Shown here one piece after another: positions 11,601 through 22,193 of a stretch of DNA of 64,000 nucleotides (within the stretch, counting starts at the first letter, position 1; the number at the start of each line of letters is the position of its first letter). The notes below the pieces were generated by a model. That model was not told where the DNA came from and made no database searches. It saw only the letters and a list, made by a program, of their open reading frames with translations. Source of the DNA: Serendipita indica DSM 11827 (Eukaryota; Basidiomycota; Agaricomycetes; Sebacinales; Serendipitaceae); NCBI GenBank assembly GCA_910890315.1, contig CAJVGD010000012.1:62001-126000 (forward strand), in the 5' to 3' direction. The position numbers were made by a program, and so were the translations under genes.

Positions 11601-12952
11601 CACTTCCTTCTGGTCAAGGACAACTGCCGTATGTCGGCCAGCGTACACGAAGCTCTATGAGCACAGGACCAACGTCGTACTCGCACTCCCAGTATGGACA
11701 GTCGCCACGAAATTCGGGATACAAGAGCACGTCCAGCAAGTCCAACTCTGGCGACCAGAGCAGACGCAAATCTAGTGCCAAGTCGAGTGCATCGCACTAT
11801 AGCCCACGCACGCACAAGTCTTCTGGATCGCAGCAGTCGCCTGGTACGGATAGTTCGACTCAACAGAAATTACGCAATATTCTCCCACCTCCTTCTGCTT
11901 CTACGTCTGCGCGATTTGGCGGCAATGGAAACGGGGAGAGGAGACGAGCGGTATCTGCGACGCAGTTGTCCCGTATCGTACCTTCACCAATGCCGAGCGA
12001 AGGACTTGCTAGGTCGCTGCATGCGGCATCATCTGGTGCGCTTCACGATGTAGCTCCGGAGCCATATGCATCGGAAGGAGAGCACGATGACCAGGATGAA
12101 CATGAAGAGCAAGGGGATGGAGGAGAGGTGCAAAATCCAGTCGAAGAGCATGAGGATAGCGTCGGGTTGCTCTCCAATGCACCCAGCCATCAAGGCTCAT
12201 TGGCTGCGTTACGAGCACGCGCGTCTAGCTTCACCGAATCTCTTCAACGGATAAGGACACGGTCTCAGGGTGCATCAAGTCATCATTCCAACTCGAATTC
12301 TTCTGGACAGCAAAGGGCCAGGACACGCTCTGCAGCTGCCCCCGGTGGTGGAGCGACTTCAAGCGGAAGTGGGAATGGAAGGCGGGAGAGAACGGAATCA
12401 CACGCAATGTCGACGATGAGTGGTCGTAGTGGGAGTCGGAGCCGGACAAGCTCGATTGTTCCAGTGATTGGTGCGCGCTACACGTCTTCTCGACCAGAGT
12501 ATATGGCTGCTGGACGGCCAAGCGAGTTTGGCGAGGTCCACCATCACTACGAACAAGAGCAAGAGGACTATGTGCCCGACTGGGTTCGTGAGCCAGTCCC
12601 TCCGTTGCCGACCCAAACCCAATCTACAACGCCACCACAAGACCGCCTCCCCCAACCACCATCATCATCACAGCAGGACATTGAAGAGGAACGAATACGG
12701 GGCGCGTCGGTTGCACCGTCTGAGCGAACGATTCAAGCTCCGCCGCCTCTCATGCCGGGACTGCCCCGACGACTGACGGCCCACGAGAATGTGAGCATTG
12801 ACCACCCGGACATCAGCACTGCTCGGGAGTCGTTTATAACACTGCCTGCGACAGTTGACACTGGGTCGACTGGGGTTTACCGAGGTGGTGAACACAGAGT
12901 TGGCCAGGGGGCGTCGTCTGCGTACTTGCATGAGCATGCACCGCAGCCGTGA
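8665..12952 (+). CDS. large Ser-rich multi-pass membrane protein, unknown function
   Basis: I do not recognise this protein, which is about 1400 residues. The first ~320 residues are disordered (Ser, Arg, Tyr, Gly). Two introns (starting at about 9588 and 9827) connect this exon to a membrane region. Hydrophobic segments lie at LLQPVTFFAHVPIQLFF to VVYILVQ, SWLFALILYLLATLLWLVGVV, LLVPRACIAFIIILTF and IILIAAYVSLWIA, so about four to five spans. Between the second and third is a charged coiled-coil-like stretch (LLLERDREIEEMEQERRRE). After the last span come ~700 residues of low-complexity sequence with an acidic Gln/Glu/Asp/Tyr repeat near 11420-11540. The 989-codon uninterrupted exon argues strongly that it is coding. 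The start at 8665 is the first ATG, but an upstream exon is possible. No enzyme motif is visible. Confidence 0.78.
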
Positions 12953-13269
12953 TCGCCCGGAGAGGAGTGTATATTGGCTACCTATTTTCCCATTTCTTTT
13001 TACAGTTTTAGTTTTACGGTTTTTGATGGCTAGTACTTGTCATGTTTACGACTTGCAATTACGAATAGGGACGCTGACCGGAACCATCGGAGGGTGTTAA
13101 GTAAAGTTTGATTTTGATCAGACAGTGGGCTTTGGCGGTCGACGTCGAGGAATGCAAACGCGCCCTCGAGATGACAGATGTCGAGAGGAACTGTTGGTAA
13201 CCGGTGTCACATTAAAATCCTCGAGAGCTTTGGTGCCCTCCGCTCTCCGTTCTTGCCCTCTACTCCATC
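12953..13269. other. intergenic region, no gene seen
   Basis: This separates two tandem plus-strand genes. It has the long membrane-protein 3' UTR and the promoter of the GPI-anchored protein. T-rich tracts near 12990-13020 may be polyadenylation-linked. No gene is visible. Confidence 0.45.
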
Positions 13270-13927
13270 ATGTTCATTGCTCGTCTTGCAGTTGTTGCTG
13301 TTTCCTTCAGCTCCGGTACGTCTTCTCTTTGTCCCCGAGCGTTAGGGACGTCTCCTGACAATGGTCTGGAATAGCACTCGCCTTTGCCGTTGAAGAACGT
13401 GCACCGACTGTAGATCCAGCACTTGAACCTCTGGGAAATGTTCCGAGTGCATGCACATCTCAATGCGCCATTCTCCAGACACTCGCAGCCATTGACCCCT
13501 CGAATCTTTCGACACTCTCTCCAGCGTGCACCTCGCAGGCCCAGTCTGATTTCTTAAAGTGCATAACCTGCTTTGAGGCAAATTCACCATCCACGTTCAC
13601 GCCTGAACTCCTTACCGCCATGCAAACCAGCGCCGATAACTTGAACACGGGATGCTTGCTCGTCGGGGTATGTCCTTGTCTCATTCGAGTCTGTTATAAA
13701 GCTGATACACTGTCTTTCAGAGCCCCGTATCATCACTGGCCATTCCAACCCCTACCGGAGGAGCAGCGAGTGGCAACTCAGCTGCGACTGGTTCAAATGC
13801 CGCGACCACTTCCCCTGCCTCGTCTGGATCGTCTGGATCAACTCCAAATGGCGCACAAACTATCGGTGCAACTTGGGGTGCCGCAGTCGGACTTGTCGCT
13901 GCTGTCGTCGGATCGTGGCTCTTGTAA
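13270..13927 (+). CDS. small secreted Cys-rich protein with GPI-anchor signal
   Basis: The spliced protein has a clean signal peptide, MFIARLAVVAVSFSSALAFA, followed by a short propeptide-like segment (VEERAP). The ~110-residue mature domain has six cysteines, including CTSQC and KCITCF. A Ser/Thr/Gly/Ala-rich stalk follows, and then a hydrophobic C-terminus, GAAVGLVAAVVGSWLL, with no charged tail, as expected for GPI attachment. Two introns (about 13316-13372 and 13669-13720) are needed and both keep frame. This layout is common among fungal cell-surface proteins. The spacing of cysteines does not match CFEM (eight cysteines) as far as I can see. Function is unknown; a cell-wall or plasma-membrane location is inferred. 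Confidence 0.82.
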
Positions 13928-14200
13928 ACAACGGGTTCCTATTCGTTCTTTCCAGATGTTCCAGATTCTTTATATTGCTCCTGTGGACTAGTTGCTGCTT
14001 TAATGGACGTGCTTGCACGCTACTCTATTACGCCGAGGTTCTCGCCCCGATGCCTTTGATACCGAGTGCGAGAATTTTCTGCATATGCCGTGCTGTCAAA
14101 TTGTATCAAGTCCGGCTCCGTGGTCAACCACCGAAATTTCGGCAACGATGACATAATAAATCGCTCAACGGCAGCGTGGACGAAATATGCTCACTTGCGC
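13928..14200. other. intergenic region, no gene seen
   Basis: This is a gap between tandem plus-strand genes (GPI-anchored protein and SDR). No gene or repeat is visible besides the TATA element noted separately. Confidence 0.45.
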
Positions 14201-14206
14201 TATATA
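14201..14206 (+). promoter_or_regulatory. TATA box of the SDR gene
   Basis: TATATA lies 59 bases before the ATG of the reductase, a usual distance for a fungal TATA element. No other candidate is closer. Confidence 0.5.
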
Positions 14207-14264
14207 GGCGGCTCGTATGGACAAAGGCTGAGGACCATTGACAATACGCTTATTCACATCCAAA

Positions 14265-15108
14265 ATGAGTCTCAGCGGAAAAGTCGCTCTTGTAACTGGC
14301 TCGGCTAGAGGGATTGGGGCCGCAATTGCAGTTGCGCTGGCTCAACAAGGCGCACATGTGGTCATCAATCATGTATCCTCCTCGTCACTCTCGCGAGCCC
14401 AAGAGGTTGCGCGGTCAATCGAAAACTTGGGGACAGGCTCCCGGACTCTCATCGTGCAAGCGGACCTTGCGTCGTTGGACGAGTTGAACAACTTGGTGAA
14501 GCAGACGGTGGATCACTTTGGTAGGATTGATATCCTGGTCAACAATGGAGCAGTGGCCGAGCTTGCTCCATTGGAGGAAGTGACAGTGGATCACTATCAG
14601 CGCATGGTAAGCTCTGTTCATTATTACTCTTACACGAGGTACTGATGATGCTATAGTACGATGTCAACGTGCGTGCTGTCATATTCTTGACCAAGGCGGT
14701 CGTTGCACATATGAAGGAAGGAGGAAACATCATCAACATCTCTTCAGTATCAGCAAGAATAGGTGAAGCTGGTACAACGGTCTATGCATCCACAAAGGCC
14801 GCGGTAGAGAGTGTAACCCGCGTCCTGGGTATCGAGCTGCGCGATAGGAACATCAAGGTCAATGCTGTCAGTCCAGGTCCAGTCGTGACAGATGTAAGTC
14901 ATATCTCTCAACTGCACGGTACAAATACTAATTTCGCATGCAGACGTTCAAGGGACTCCCAGAAGAAGCGAAGGCGTCAATCAGAAATTCTAGACCCGTC
15001 GCAGAACCATCTGACATTGCCGACGTTGTCGTCTTCCTCGCCAGTCCTGCGAGTCGCTGGATTACTGGCAGTACACTCTCCGCATCCAACGGGTTTGTTC
15101 TTGTCTAG
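14265..15108 (+). CDS. short-chain dehydrogenase/reductase (3-oxoacyl-ACP reductase type)
   Basis: This is a classical SDR of about 245 residues. The Rossmann cofactor motif TGSARGIG is at residues 11-18. NNGA stands in for the usual NNAG, and the active site shows the Ser in NIINISSVSARIG and the YASTK catalytic Tyr-x3-Lys pair. The VNAVSPGPVVTD block and C-terminal ITGSTLSASNG are typical of FabG-like reductases. Two introns join MV/YDVNVRAV and TD/TFKGLPEEA in frame. The stop at 15106-15108 follows a short tail; a different splice near 15093 would change only the last residues. Substrate cannot be told from sequence. It is probably cytosolic, since no targeting signal is visible. Confidence 0.92.
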
Positions 15109-15239
15109 TTCGTGTAGAATAGGTATACAAGCTTCTTGAAAATTGTAGCCTTTTGTTCAGCGCCTATTGCGATCCAGCGGGTGCTGACTCAATGCGTTCA
15201 ACCTTGAACTCTTCTTCGTCCGCTTATAGAGTCAAAGCC

Positions 15240-16742
15240 ATGGCCCAAGTGCACAATAATACTCAGAATATCGATATCCTCGACGCTGCAACCGCAGCAG
15301 TTGGACAGGAGACTCTGACGAACGTTCAAGATCCGACAACCATGGCGCAGGAGACCCAGGAGACGCCAACGACGACTACAGACGCTCTTGAATCTATGAA
15401 TACATCTCAGGCAACGCCTGCGGTGCCTGCTCCTATCGCCCCCGTCCCAATGTCGTTTCCCGCCATTCTTCTCAACCCAAAGCAACGCGCGCCACAACTC
15501 TTACGTACTCGTGATGCTGAGAACACTCGTTCCAGACAGCCTTCGTCCACGACCATTGACGGCAAGACTCGCGGAAAGCGTCATGTGAGACGCCACGATA
15601 ACGGTCAGTAGTCTTGCATTTTAGATCAACATGATCATTACTAACATAATATCGATCCAGGGAGATTCAATGGCAACCCTCATATCGTGCACCCTTCGTC
15701 ATCAGACTACAGCATCTCGACCTCCGAGCCGCGCGAGACGTTCCCGCGTCCTCTACCTGCATACCTTCCACGCGTCTCACCTGCACCATCTGGAGCGACC
15801 ATCAGCCGTGCTGACCCCGCAAACCTCAACTCTGCCTATGCCGGTCGCTTCACTCTCGGCCTTCGCGGCGTGCGTAAGGATCTCCGACACCGTGGTGGCA
15901 TGCGAGCCCGTACTCTTATCCAGGACATTGAGAGCTTGCTCCAAGTCTGGCTGGATGGAGATTCGGCTGCGCTGGACGCGCTAATCGAGGAAAGGAAAGG
16001 GTTTGTAGATTCAGTGGACCGACCAGCGATTCATATCGTGTCTTCGACACCCATGCAACTGATTTGGAGCGTTGAGGATCCGTTTGCGAGGTGGCTCGTC
16101 CACTGCGTAGCGAGGTTCCATTCGGTCGTCAGTTTTAGCAAAGATGTGTCCAACGGAACTACGACAGAACGTCAGACACATCTCTTAAGACCAAATAGCC
16201 GTCATCCGGATCCACGAGCGGCTGCTGCTCTCTACACCCCGACAGCGACCGACCTCGACTCGTCTGTCATTGATACGGATGGCGATACGTCGGATTATGG
16301 AGGATTGGTCGATAGCATCTCCAGTCTTCAGATTGTAGAGGCCTCAGACCTTGCTCATTCGACCACATTGATGGAGAATAGGATTGACGAAGAGTTGTCG
16401 GATGCAGAGTCGAGCTTTTCGCTCATCGAACATCCTGATGCGCGCGAGGACGCGTCGGCAATCGACGCGCAAGATACGACGAGACCACCACGTCCAATGG
16501 AACGCATCGTCGCCGACACCAACGAGGCGGTGACGAGTGCGGATGCAACCGTTGAACCTTCGATGCTGTCGAGAGTCAAGCGCTCTGGATCAGATTCTTC
16601 CCCATCACGATCGCCTATGCGCAATCGGAATGGACGCCTGCGTAATTCTCGTCGTGTCCTACCACTACCCCACTCTCGTCGAGCTGTCTACCGTTCTGTC
16701 GAGCCCCCGACAACGTTCATGGCGTATGTGTATGGTCAATGA
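15240..16742 (+). CDS. R3H-associated-domain-like protein, unknown function
   Basis: This is a mostly disordered protein of about 480 residues. After a Thr/Gln/Pro-rich N-terminus and one clear intron (15604-15660), a more ordered block contains AGRFTLGLRGVRKDLRHRGG, ALIQDIESLLQVWLDG and a segment ending LVHCVARFHSVVSFSK. This resembles the R3H-associated N-terminal domain (PF13902) together with an R3H-like helix region, although I cannot see the canonical R-x3-H. The rest is acidic and Ser-rich, ending in an Arg-rich tail. The ATG at 15240 is chosen; an in-frame ATG at 15192 would add 16 residues. A role in nucleic-acid binding is only a guess. Confidence 0.72.
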
Positions 16743-16949
16743 ACGTGCGACGGCTATGACGGTATAAACGCTACCGATTCTCGATACATTAATTTGTACA
16801 TATACTCGGGGCAATACACGTTCCAATATTCCTTTATACCTTATCCAACTAACCCAGTGTATCTTGGAATTCACTTTCTAATTAAAATCTGCACTCACAA
16901 TGTCCGAGGCACGGAAATATAGGTATAACCTCCAATAACAACGCAAGAG

Positions 16950-18367
16950 CTAGATATGGGGGAAGAAATCGGACCACTCTACGTCTCGATAAGCATCGAG
17001 TGGGAGTGCCTCGAGCATCTTCAACGCAAGTATAATCGTCATAGCCCTTCCAACAAGATAGAGGATTGGTAAGAATGGGATGAAGATCAAGCTCAAGCCA
17101 GCCAAGCTAAAGCACTTGTCACTAATTACTGCAACGAAGATTGTACCTATGACAGCTGTAGGTGGCACTACAGTCATGACTATAGTTGCAAATTTCCAGA
17201 GATATTGTATATGGCTGGATGAAAAGGGCGATGACCATGCAAGACAATGGACGGCACCAAATAGTGACCCAGCAAGGACGGCGGTCACCATACCACCAAG
17301 GCCGCTGGAACCTTTATTGTGTCCGGCGTGGAACATTGGAACTCGTTTCACACTCCGCAGGTCAACAGACCCAGATTGAGCACCCACGATGGAGCTTAGA
17401 GAAACGCCGATCACACGTCCAAGCTTCCCCAAAATTTCCCCCTGGGCACGTTCAGGGAGTGCTTCATACACACGTATAGGGAATGTTACGCGGTATGGCT
17501 TGTCCCACCATGCAATGTACAGTGATAAGGTGAGCAAGGTATAGCCGAGCGTAATGACTTCAAGCTCGGTGAGTGGAAGTTTGCTGACTTTCCGTGCAAT
17601 ACATTGAGCGATGAACCAGAGTGTTTGGGTTACGACGAGAAACTTTGCGAGTCCATCGCTCTTGCACTTGTCTTCCAACTCTGCGGATGTAGGGAGGCGA
17701 AGTTTCCCAGCCTTGATCAGATGACAAACGTCAACCTCATCGAGGGGGTGAACAGGCTCTCCAAATTCTTCTTCAAATATAGTTGCCATCTTTTGACTCG
17801 GTGCATGGTTATGTCGACCATCTCCTACTTCCAAGGCCGATTTCTCAACCAACGGGTGAGTCTCCTCTCCAACTCTCTCCGTACTCTCATTCAATGAAGT
17901 GGGTTGAATTCGGTTAAAGAGATGAAAGCCGCCCATGATAATGAAGAATCCCTGTTGACGAGTGGCATCTTCCAACAAGCCGATCAGTACTAGTTAATAA
18001 ATTACTGTTGAAGCATACCAATCTCATTGGCTACTTGGGAGGCCATGATGGATTGCCGAACGGCCATACCCAGAACCCATTCAGGAATCAACAATGTGAC
18101 AAGGACAGGGACCACATTGCATCGGATGAACGATTTTATCCGGAATTTGAATCGTTCAAAGCGATTCAAGCGTCTAGTGTCCACAGGCTCGGGAATGTTC
18201 AGATGGAGGGAGACCCAGATGCACAGGAAGATTGTAGTCAAACAGCTCCAGACTATGCCAGGTAGACTTCTGTACTGATTGGCACCTGGTGGGAGTGAAT
18301 CTGGCGTATTCAATGTGGCAGAATCTGCACGGGTTGATAGCGAGTAAACGACGGCTGCAAGAGCCAT
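16950..18367 (-). CDS. basidiomycete-type multi-pass membrane protein, unknown function
   Basis: The protein is about 450 residues with a signal-peptide-like start (MALAAVVYSLSTRADSA), then the blocks RSLPGIVWSCLTTIFLCIW and VSLHLNIPEP. I know these from a large unnamed family that is expanded in Agaricomycetes. Further hydrophobic segments at VVPVLVTLLIPEWVLG, VITLGYTLLTLSLYIAWW, MVTAVLAGSLFGAVHCLAW, VMTVVPPTAVIGTIFVAVI and FIPFLPILYLVGRAM give roughly six to seven spans. One intron near 17970-18020 joins the two halves; a 51-base version ending before DATRQQGFFIIMGG is the most plausible, the alternative being too short. No catalytic motif is visible. It lies tail-to-tail with the R3H-associated-like gene. 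Confidence 0.8.
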
Positions 18368-19372
18368 GATGGTATGGGAGGGGTCAACTATGCTAGTAAC
18401 CCTTATGCATATTTGAAAGCGCGATTTATCCCGGAATTGGTCGAATATGCTGGTTGACAACAAAGCCAGCTCCGTGCTGGCACCTCCGCGCTGGCACCTC
18501 GACGAGTATGCTTGCTGTCCGTTCAAATAATTCCGTCCTTTTAATTGCAGCACTCGTTCCAAGGCGCATACAGCCATCTATATGGATAGCATGGGCACTC
18601 TAAGAGACCAAACACTGTTTGCTCCAGACCACAATAGTCACCTTTGGTCGTCTTGGGCAGTCAAGCGCCGCTGAATAGCGATTATCACTTGTCATGGGTC
18701 TTTTCACCATATCATTGCCCTTCCACCTTTGCTCACCGCTTCTTCACGTTTGAATGGCAAGATCGAGACCCGTTCAGATACATTAGCCAGATGGGAAGTA
18801 AACAGACTCTACAACATTTCCAACTTATGAGCATTGGCTGGAGAAGGGGTAACTGTGATACCAAGCCCGGACCTTGTCTTTCCATGGATTGAATCGACTT
18901 AGATGGGCATAAGCATCCAGAAATCAAGCGAATCAGGGCCCCGGCGCTCTTCGGAGCTTGCCAAACCCCGCAAAATTCAATTGGCGACAAATCAGATCGG
19001 AACCGAAGGCAGAACACGGCGCACAGTGGCCAGGTTATGGTCAAAATCCGGATCCATCGACATGGATCTCGAACTTATCAGCGCTATGTCTCCGTCCTCA
19101 TGAACTGCCGCACAACAGACAGGTGCCACACCAATATCAGACGGAGGGATCAGCGCTCGCTCGACATTCAAACTCGCGTGTTCAAGAAAATCCTTACAAG
19201 CGCGGAGAACCTCAATCGCCGCAACGACGATATAAAATACCAGATCCTCGCTCTCCCTCATACTCAGCCCCACCAGCTCGGAATTCCTCTTCTGGTATGT
19301 CTCCCCGTTTTAAACAAGGATACGCGACTGATCCTGAGCAGACAGGTTTTAGCTACCAAACATCTGCCACCA
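18368..19372. other. intergenic / possible 5' exon of the PSD-like gene
   Basis: The region lies between the divergent membrane-protein and decarboxylase genes. A plus-strand open frame at 18958-19551 (198 codons) encodes a disordered Pro/Ser/Tyr-rich sequence of the kind seen in real fungal proteins, in a different frame from the decarboxylase exon. It may be a 5' exon or an unrelated remnant; I cannot place an intron that joins it. Short imperfect repeats of CTGGCACCTC occur near 18476-18500. Confidence 0.4.
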
Positions 19373-20760
19373 ATGTCTATCCCCGCCAATACCGCTCGTC
19401 CTCGTCTCGAGACGACAGGCCGTCAATTGCTCACTCTAGAGAAGGATGGGCCGATCCAGATGGGTTTCTGGGTACCCAACCGTGTCTACGCTACGGCCAA
19501 GTATCTCATCCCATTGCGCCGGCATCTCGACACGCTCAAAACCAGGGGTAATTTGATCCGCCTTCACGAGACTATTCAAGCCTTCAAGGATTGGGTCACC
19601 ACAAATAGTGTTTACCGAATGCTAGTCAATCGCATGATTGACGAAGCCAATGCCTTTGTGGCTTCTCTCGACCCAGCAACTGTCGCAGAGATAACAAAGG
19701 ACGGGATACCATCCATATCTATGGATATGACGAGTTCTTTTGGTACCTCCACTTGATCATCCATACATCACCTTCCTTCAACGACACTGTACAGGTTGGT
19801 ACACCCATGAATGGCTTCCTCGCAGTCTCCATGGGTACTCCTGCCGGGGCAGCTCTCTTCCACGACACAACCTTTAACGCTCAGTTCAAGACCGTTCTTG
19901 ACGCTTGGAACGCCTTCCTCAAGAGCCCCCAGTCTCTCGACAAGCTCGACATACAACATCCGGAAAAGCCAGGGTCTTGGATCTCCAAAGCAGCTTTCAA
20001 GGCAGGCGTGTGGCAGGACATGGTCCATAACCCCTTGGAGCCCGGGTTTGGTTTCGACTCGTGGAACTCATTCTTCATCCGCCAATTCGTTCCTGGTGCA
20101 CGAACATTCCAAGGTGATCCAACGACATCGGTCAACATTGGCTGCGAGACGACACCGTGGCAATATGCTAACGGAGTCGGCAGAGAGACCCCCTTCTGGA
20201 TCAAAGATGTCGAATATTCTCTCTTTGATCTGTTTGGCGGGCGAGCGGACAAAGCGGCACCCTTCGTCGGCGGCCAGGTCTATCAGGGATTCCTCTCCGC
20301 CACTCACTATCACCGCTGGAGGGCACCAATTGATGGCCAGCTTATCTCGTCTTGGGTACAACCGGGTACCTACTTTGCCCAGCGACCCGATCAAGGCGAA
20401 GGCGTTGGTACTTGGGAAGGCACCGAGTCACAGCCATATCTTGGTCACGTCGCTGCTCGCGCTATCTTCATCTTCTCACACCCACTCTGCGGTCTTGTTG
20501 CCTTAATCTGCATTGGCATGGTCGAAGTCTCGACCTGTGTCATCGAGCCCAGCTGCTTGGTCCCTGATGGCAAACCACCGATCGACATTACACGAGGAAC
20601 AGAAATTGGTCACTTTGAGTTTGGCGGATCGACCCATATCATGATCTTCCAGAAGGACAAGGTGACTTTGGCCGACTGGGCCATCCATGCAGTTGACCAC
20701 CAGAATGACCCCAAACCTATTCCAATGGGCAGTGTTATCGCCAAGGCTATTCAATGTTAG
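19373..20760 (+). CDS. phosphatidylserine decarboxylase-like enzyme (PsiD-type architecture)
   Basis: This belongs to the soluble fungal branch of the PSD family, which includes the tryptophan decarboxylase PsiD. The N-terminal region typical of that branch contains MGFWVPNRVYATAKYL and the AFKDWVTTNSVYRMLVNRM helix. The catalytic domain has WNSFFIRQFVPGAR, QGFLSATHYHRWRAPIDG, PYLGHVAARAIFIF and GMVEVSTC. Close to the C-terminus, HFEFGGSTHIMIF carries the G-[GS]-S self-cleavage site, whose Ser becomes the pyruvoyl group; GGST resembles the LGST of true PSDs, while PsiD has GGSS. No membrane span or mitochondrial signal is visible. The frame changes once near 19703-19725: the conserved run continues as YGYDEFFWYLHLIIHTSPSFND one frame over, with no usable intron. 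Start is uncertain. Substrate could be phosphatidylserine or an aromatic amino acid. Confidence 0.8.
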
Positions 20761-21090
20761 TCCAATTTTTGTTTGTCTTGAGTCCGAAAGCTCGTCTATC
20801 GCTTTTGAATAGCTTGTTGCATGTGAGATAGCTATAGAGGCTAGAATGTAAAGATAAGCCCCATGTTCCATAAGTTTTAGACATAAGATTAAATCCTTTG
20901 ACTTGTTTTGGGCTGTTTGTGCGATGGCCATTAACGAATGTCCGCAACGTCACCTCCTCGGCCTCGGGTTCTGCATTGACACACGGTCTAAGTGGTAACT
21001 CACATACGAACTGGCTGAAAACGAGGCATTAAAGAACACGACGAGCTATGGAGAATACAACACCTGAGAGGTGCACAAACTTGGCGAGCC
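20761..21090. other. intergenic region between convergent genes
   Basis: This is a tail-to-tail gap of 330 bases, AT-richer than its surroundings. It should contain the two 3' UTRs. I see no gene in it. Confidence 0.5.
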
Positions 21091-21788
21091 CTAGTCGAGC
21101 TCTATACCCATATCGTCAAACCCAGCGCTCATGAGCACGGACGCTATAGATCCAGCGACACCCGCGACTGAGGAGGCGGTCGAGGCTATACCCTCTGTCG
21201 CAGTTGGCATGGCGCTGACCGTACCACCGTTTTCTAATCCTTCCGTAAAGGCAGACATCACACTTCCAGTCTCGCTTTTCTTGGCTTGACTGATAATGGA
21301 GGACGAGCTTGCCGCGGGCATGTGCTCTTTGACGACAGCGGCGACCGCACTGGCGAGTACGACCGGTTCGAGTCCAAGCATGTCCGCAAGATCTTCTATC
21401 TTCTGTTGTACGGTTTGACGTATGCCTCCTCCACTCGGTGCGCCAGCGGTTGGAGTCCCTCGAGCGGCTTTGAGCTGCTCGCGCATGTTGATGGCTCTGG
21501 TTCGTTGAACTGTCCATAGTCTAAGTATCAACTCTCTAAAATATGACCAACGCACTCTCAGACCTAGAGACCGATCAATTAGTTGTGGTAAAGGCAGATA
21601 ACTGACGCTCACATTCGATATGCGTAATACACCGAGTAGGATAATGCGACTGCTGCGAGAATATAAATGTACAACTTGAAGCTGACGCCTCCGAGTGGCG
21701 CCTTGACGGGTCTGGTGACGCCTTTTCGCTGTCGAATCCGTGTATCACTCGCCTCGCGCGAGGGTGTGACTTTTGGCGTTGAAGTCAT
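21091..21788 (-). CDS. small single-span membrane protein, unknown function
   Basis: Spliced translation gives about 200 residues. The N-terminus is basic and Thr/Arg-rich (MTSTPKVTPSREASDTRIRQ), followed by one membrane span, YIYILAAVALSYSVYYAY. An intron of about 95 bases is removed (roughly 21520-21614), and the chain continues ILWTVQRTRAINMREQLKAA. A helix of EDLADMLGLEPVVLASAVAAV follows, then a Ser/Ala/Thr-rich tail with an acidic end (FDDMGIELD). The helix after the span looks like a short UBA/CUE-like or amphipathic element, which is only an impression. The ATG at 21788 is preferred. No named family is recognised. Confidence 0.72.
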
Positions 21789-22193
21789 GTCTTGACTGAT
21801 AAGCAAGCTTGTAGATAGATGTAGTAGATGAGCAACAGAAGGTCGTGGTTGTGGTTCAAGTTTGGTGAGGTCGTGGTGTGCTGGCCAATGACGTCGGACA
21901 AACTATGATTCAAGCTCGGCTCGGCTCAGTTCAAGCGGTGAAACGATACAAGTAAAAGTAAACAGACTGATGATTTCAGTCACTAACTACTACAACAAAC
22001 CAGCAAGGGTACAAGCCGGGTATGCAGAAGAGTGGGGGAGAGACGAGGGAAAGACCCGTAACTTATCTTCTATCCTTCTTCGTCTAAATGTCATAAAAAG
22101 AATGAACGGCGGATAATACCGATATCTGCCTTGTAGCGAGTGAGCGGGCAGGGTATACGGAATGGATAGCAGGCGCGCAAATTCGCAGCGGCA
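21789..22193. other. intergenic region, no gene seen
   Basis: This 405-base gap holds the promoter of the small membrane-protein gene and the 3' UTR of the type I membrane-protein gene, both on the minus strand. Only short, unsupported ORFs occur. Confidence 0.5.

Noticed and set aside
11135-11863. 242-codon minus-strand open frame
   Set aside because: It lies wholly antisense to the 989-codon exon and mirrors its codon bias.
16950-18577. upstream extension of the membrane protein to 18577
   Set aside because: The added 70 residues are not hydrophobic or conserved, and starting at 18367 yields a proper signal-like N-terminus.
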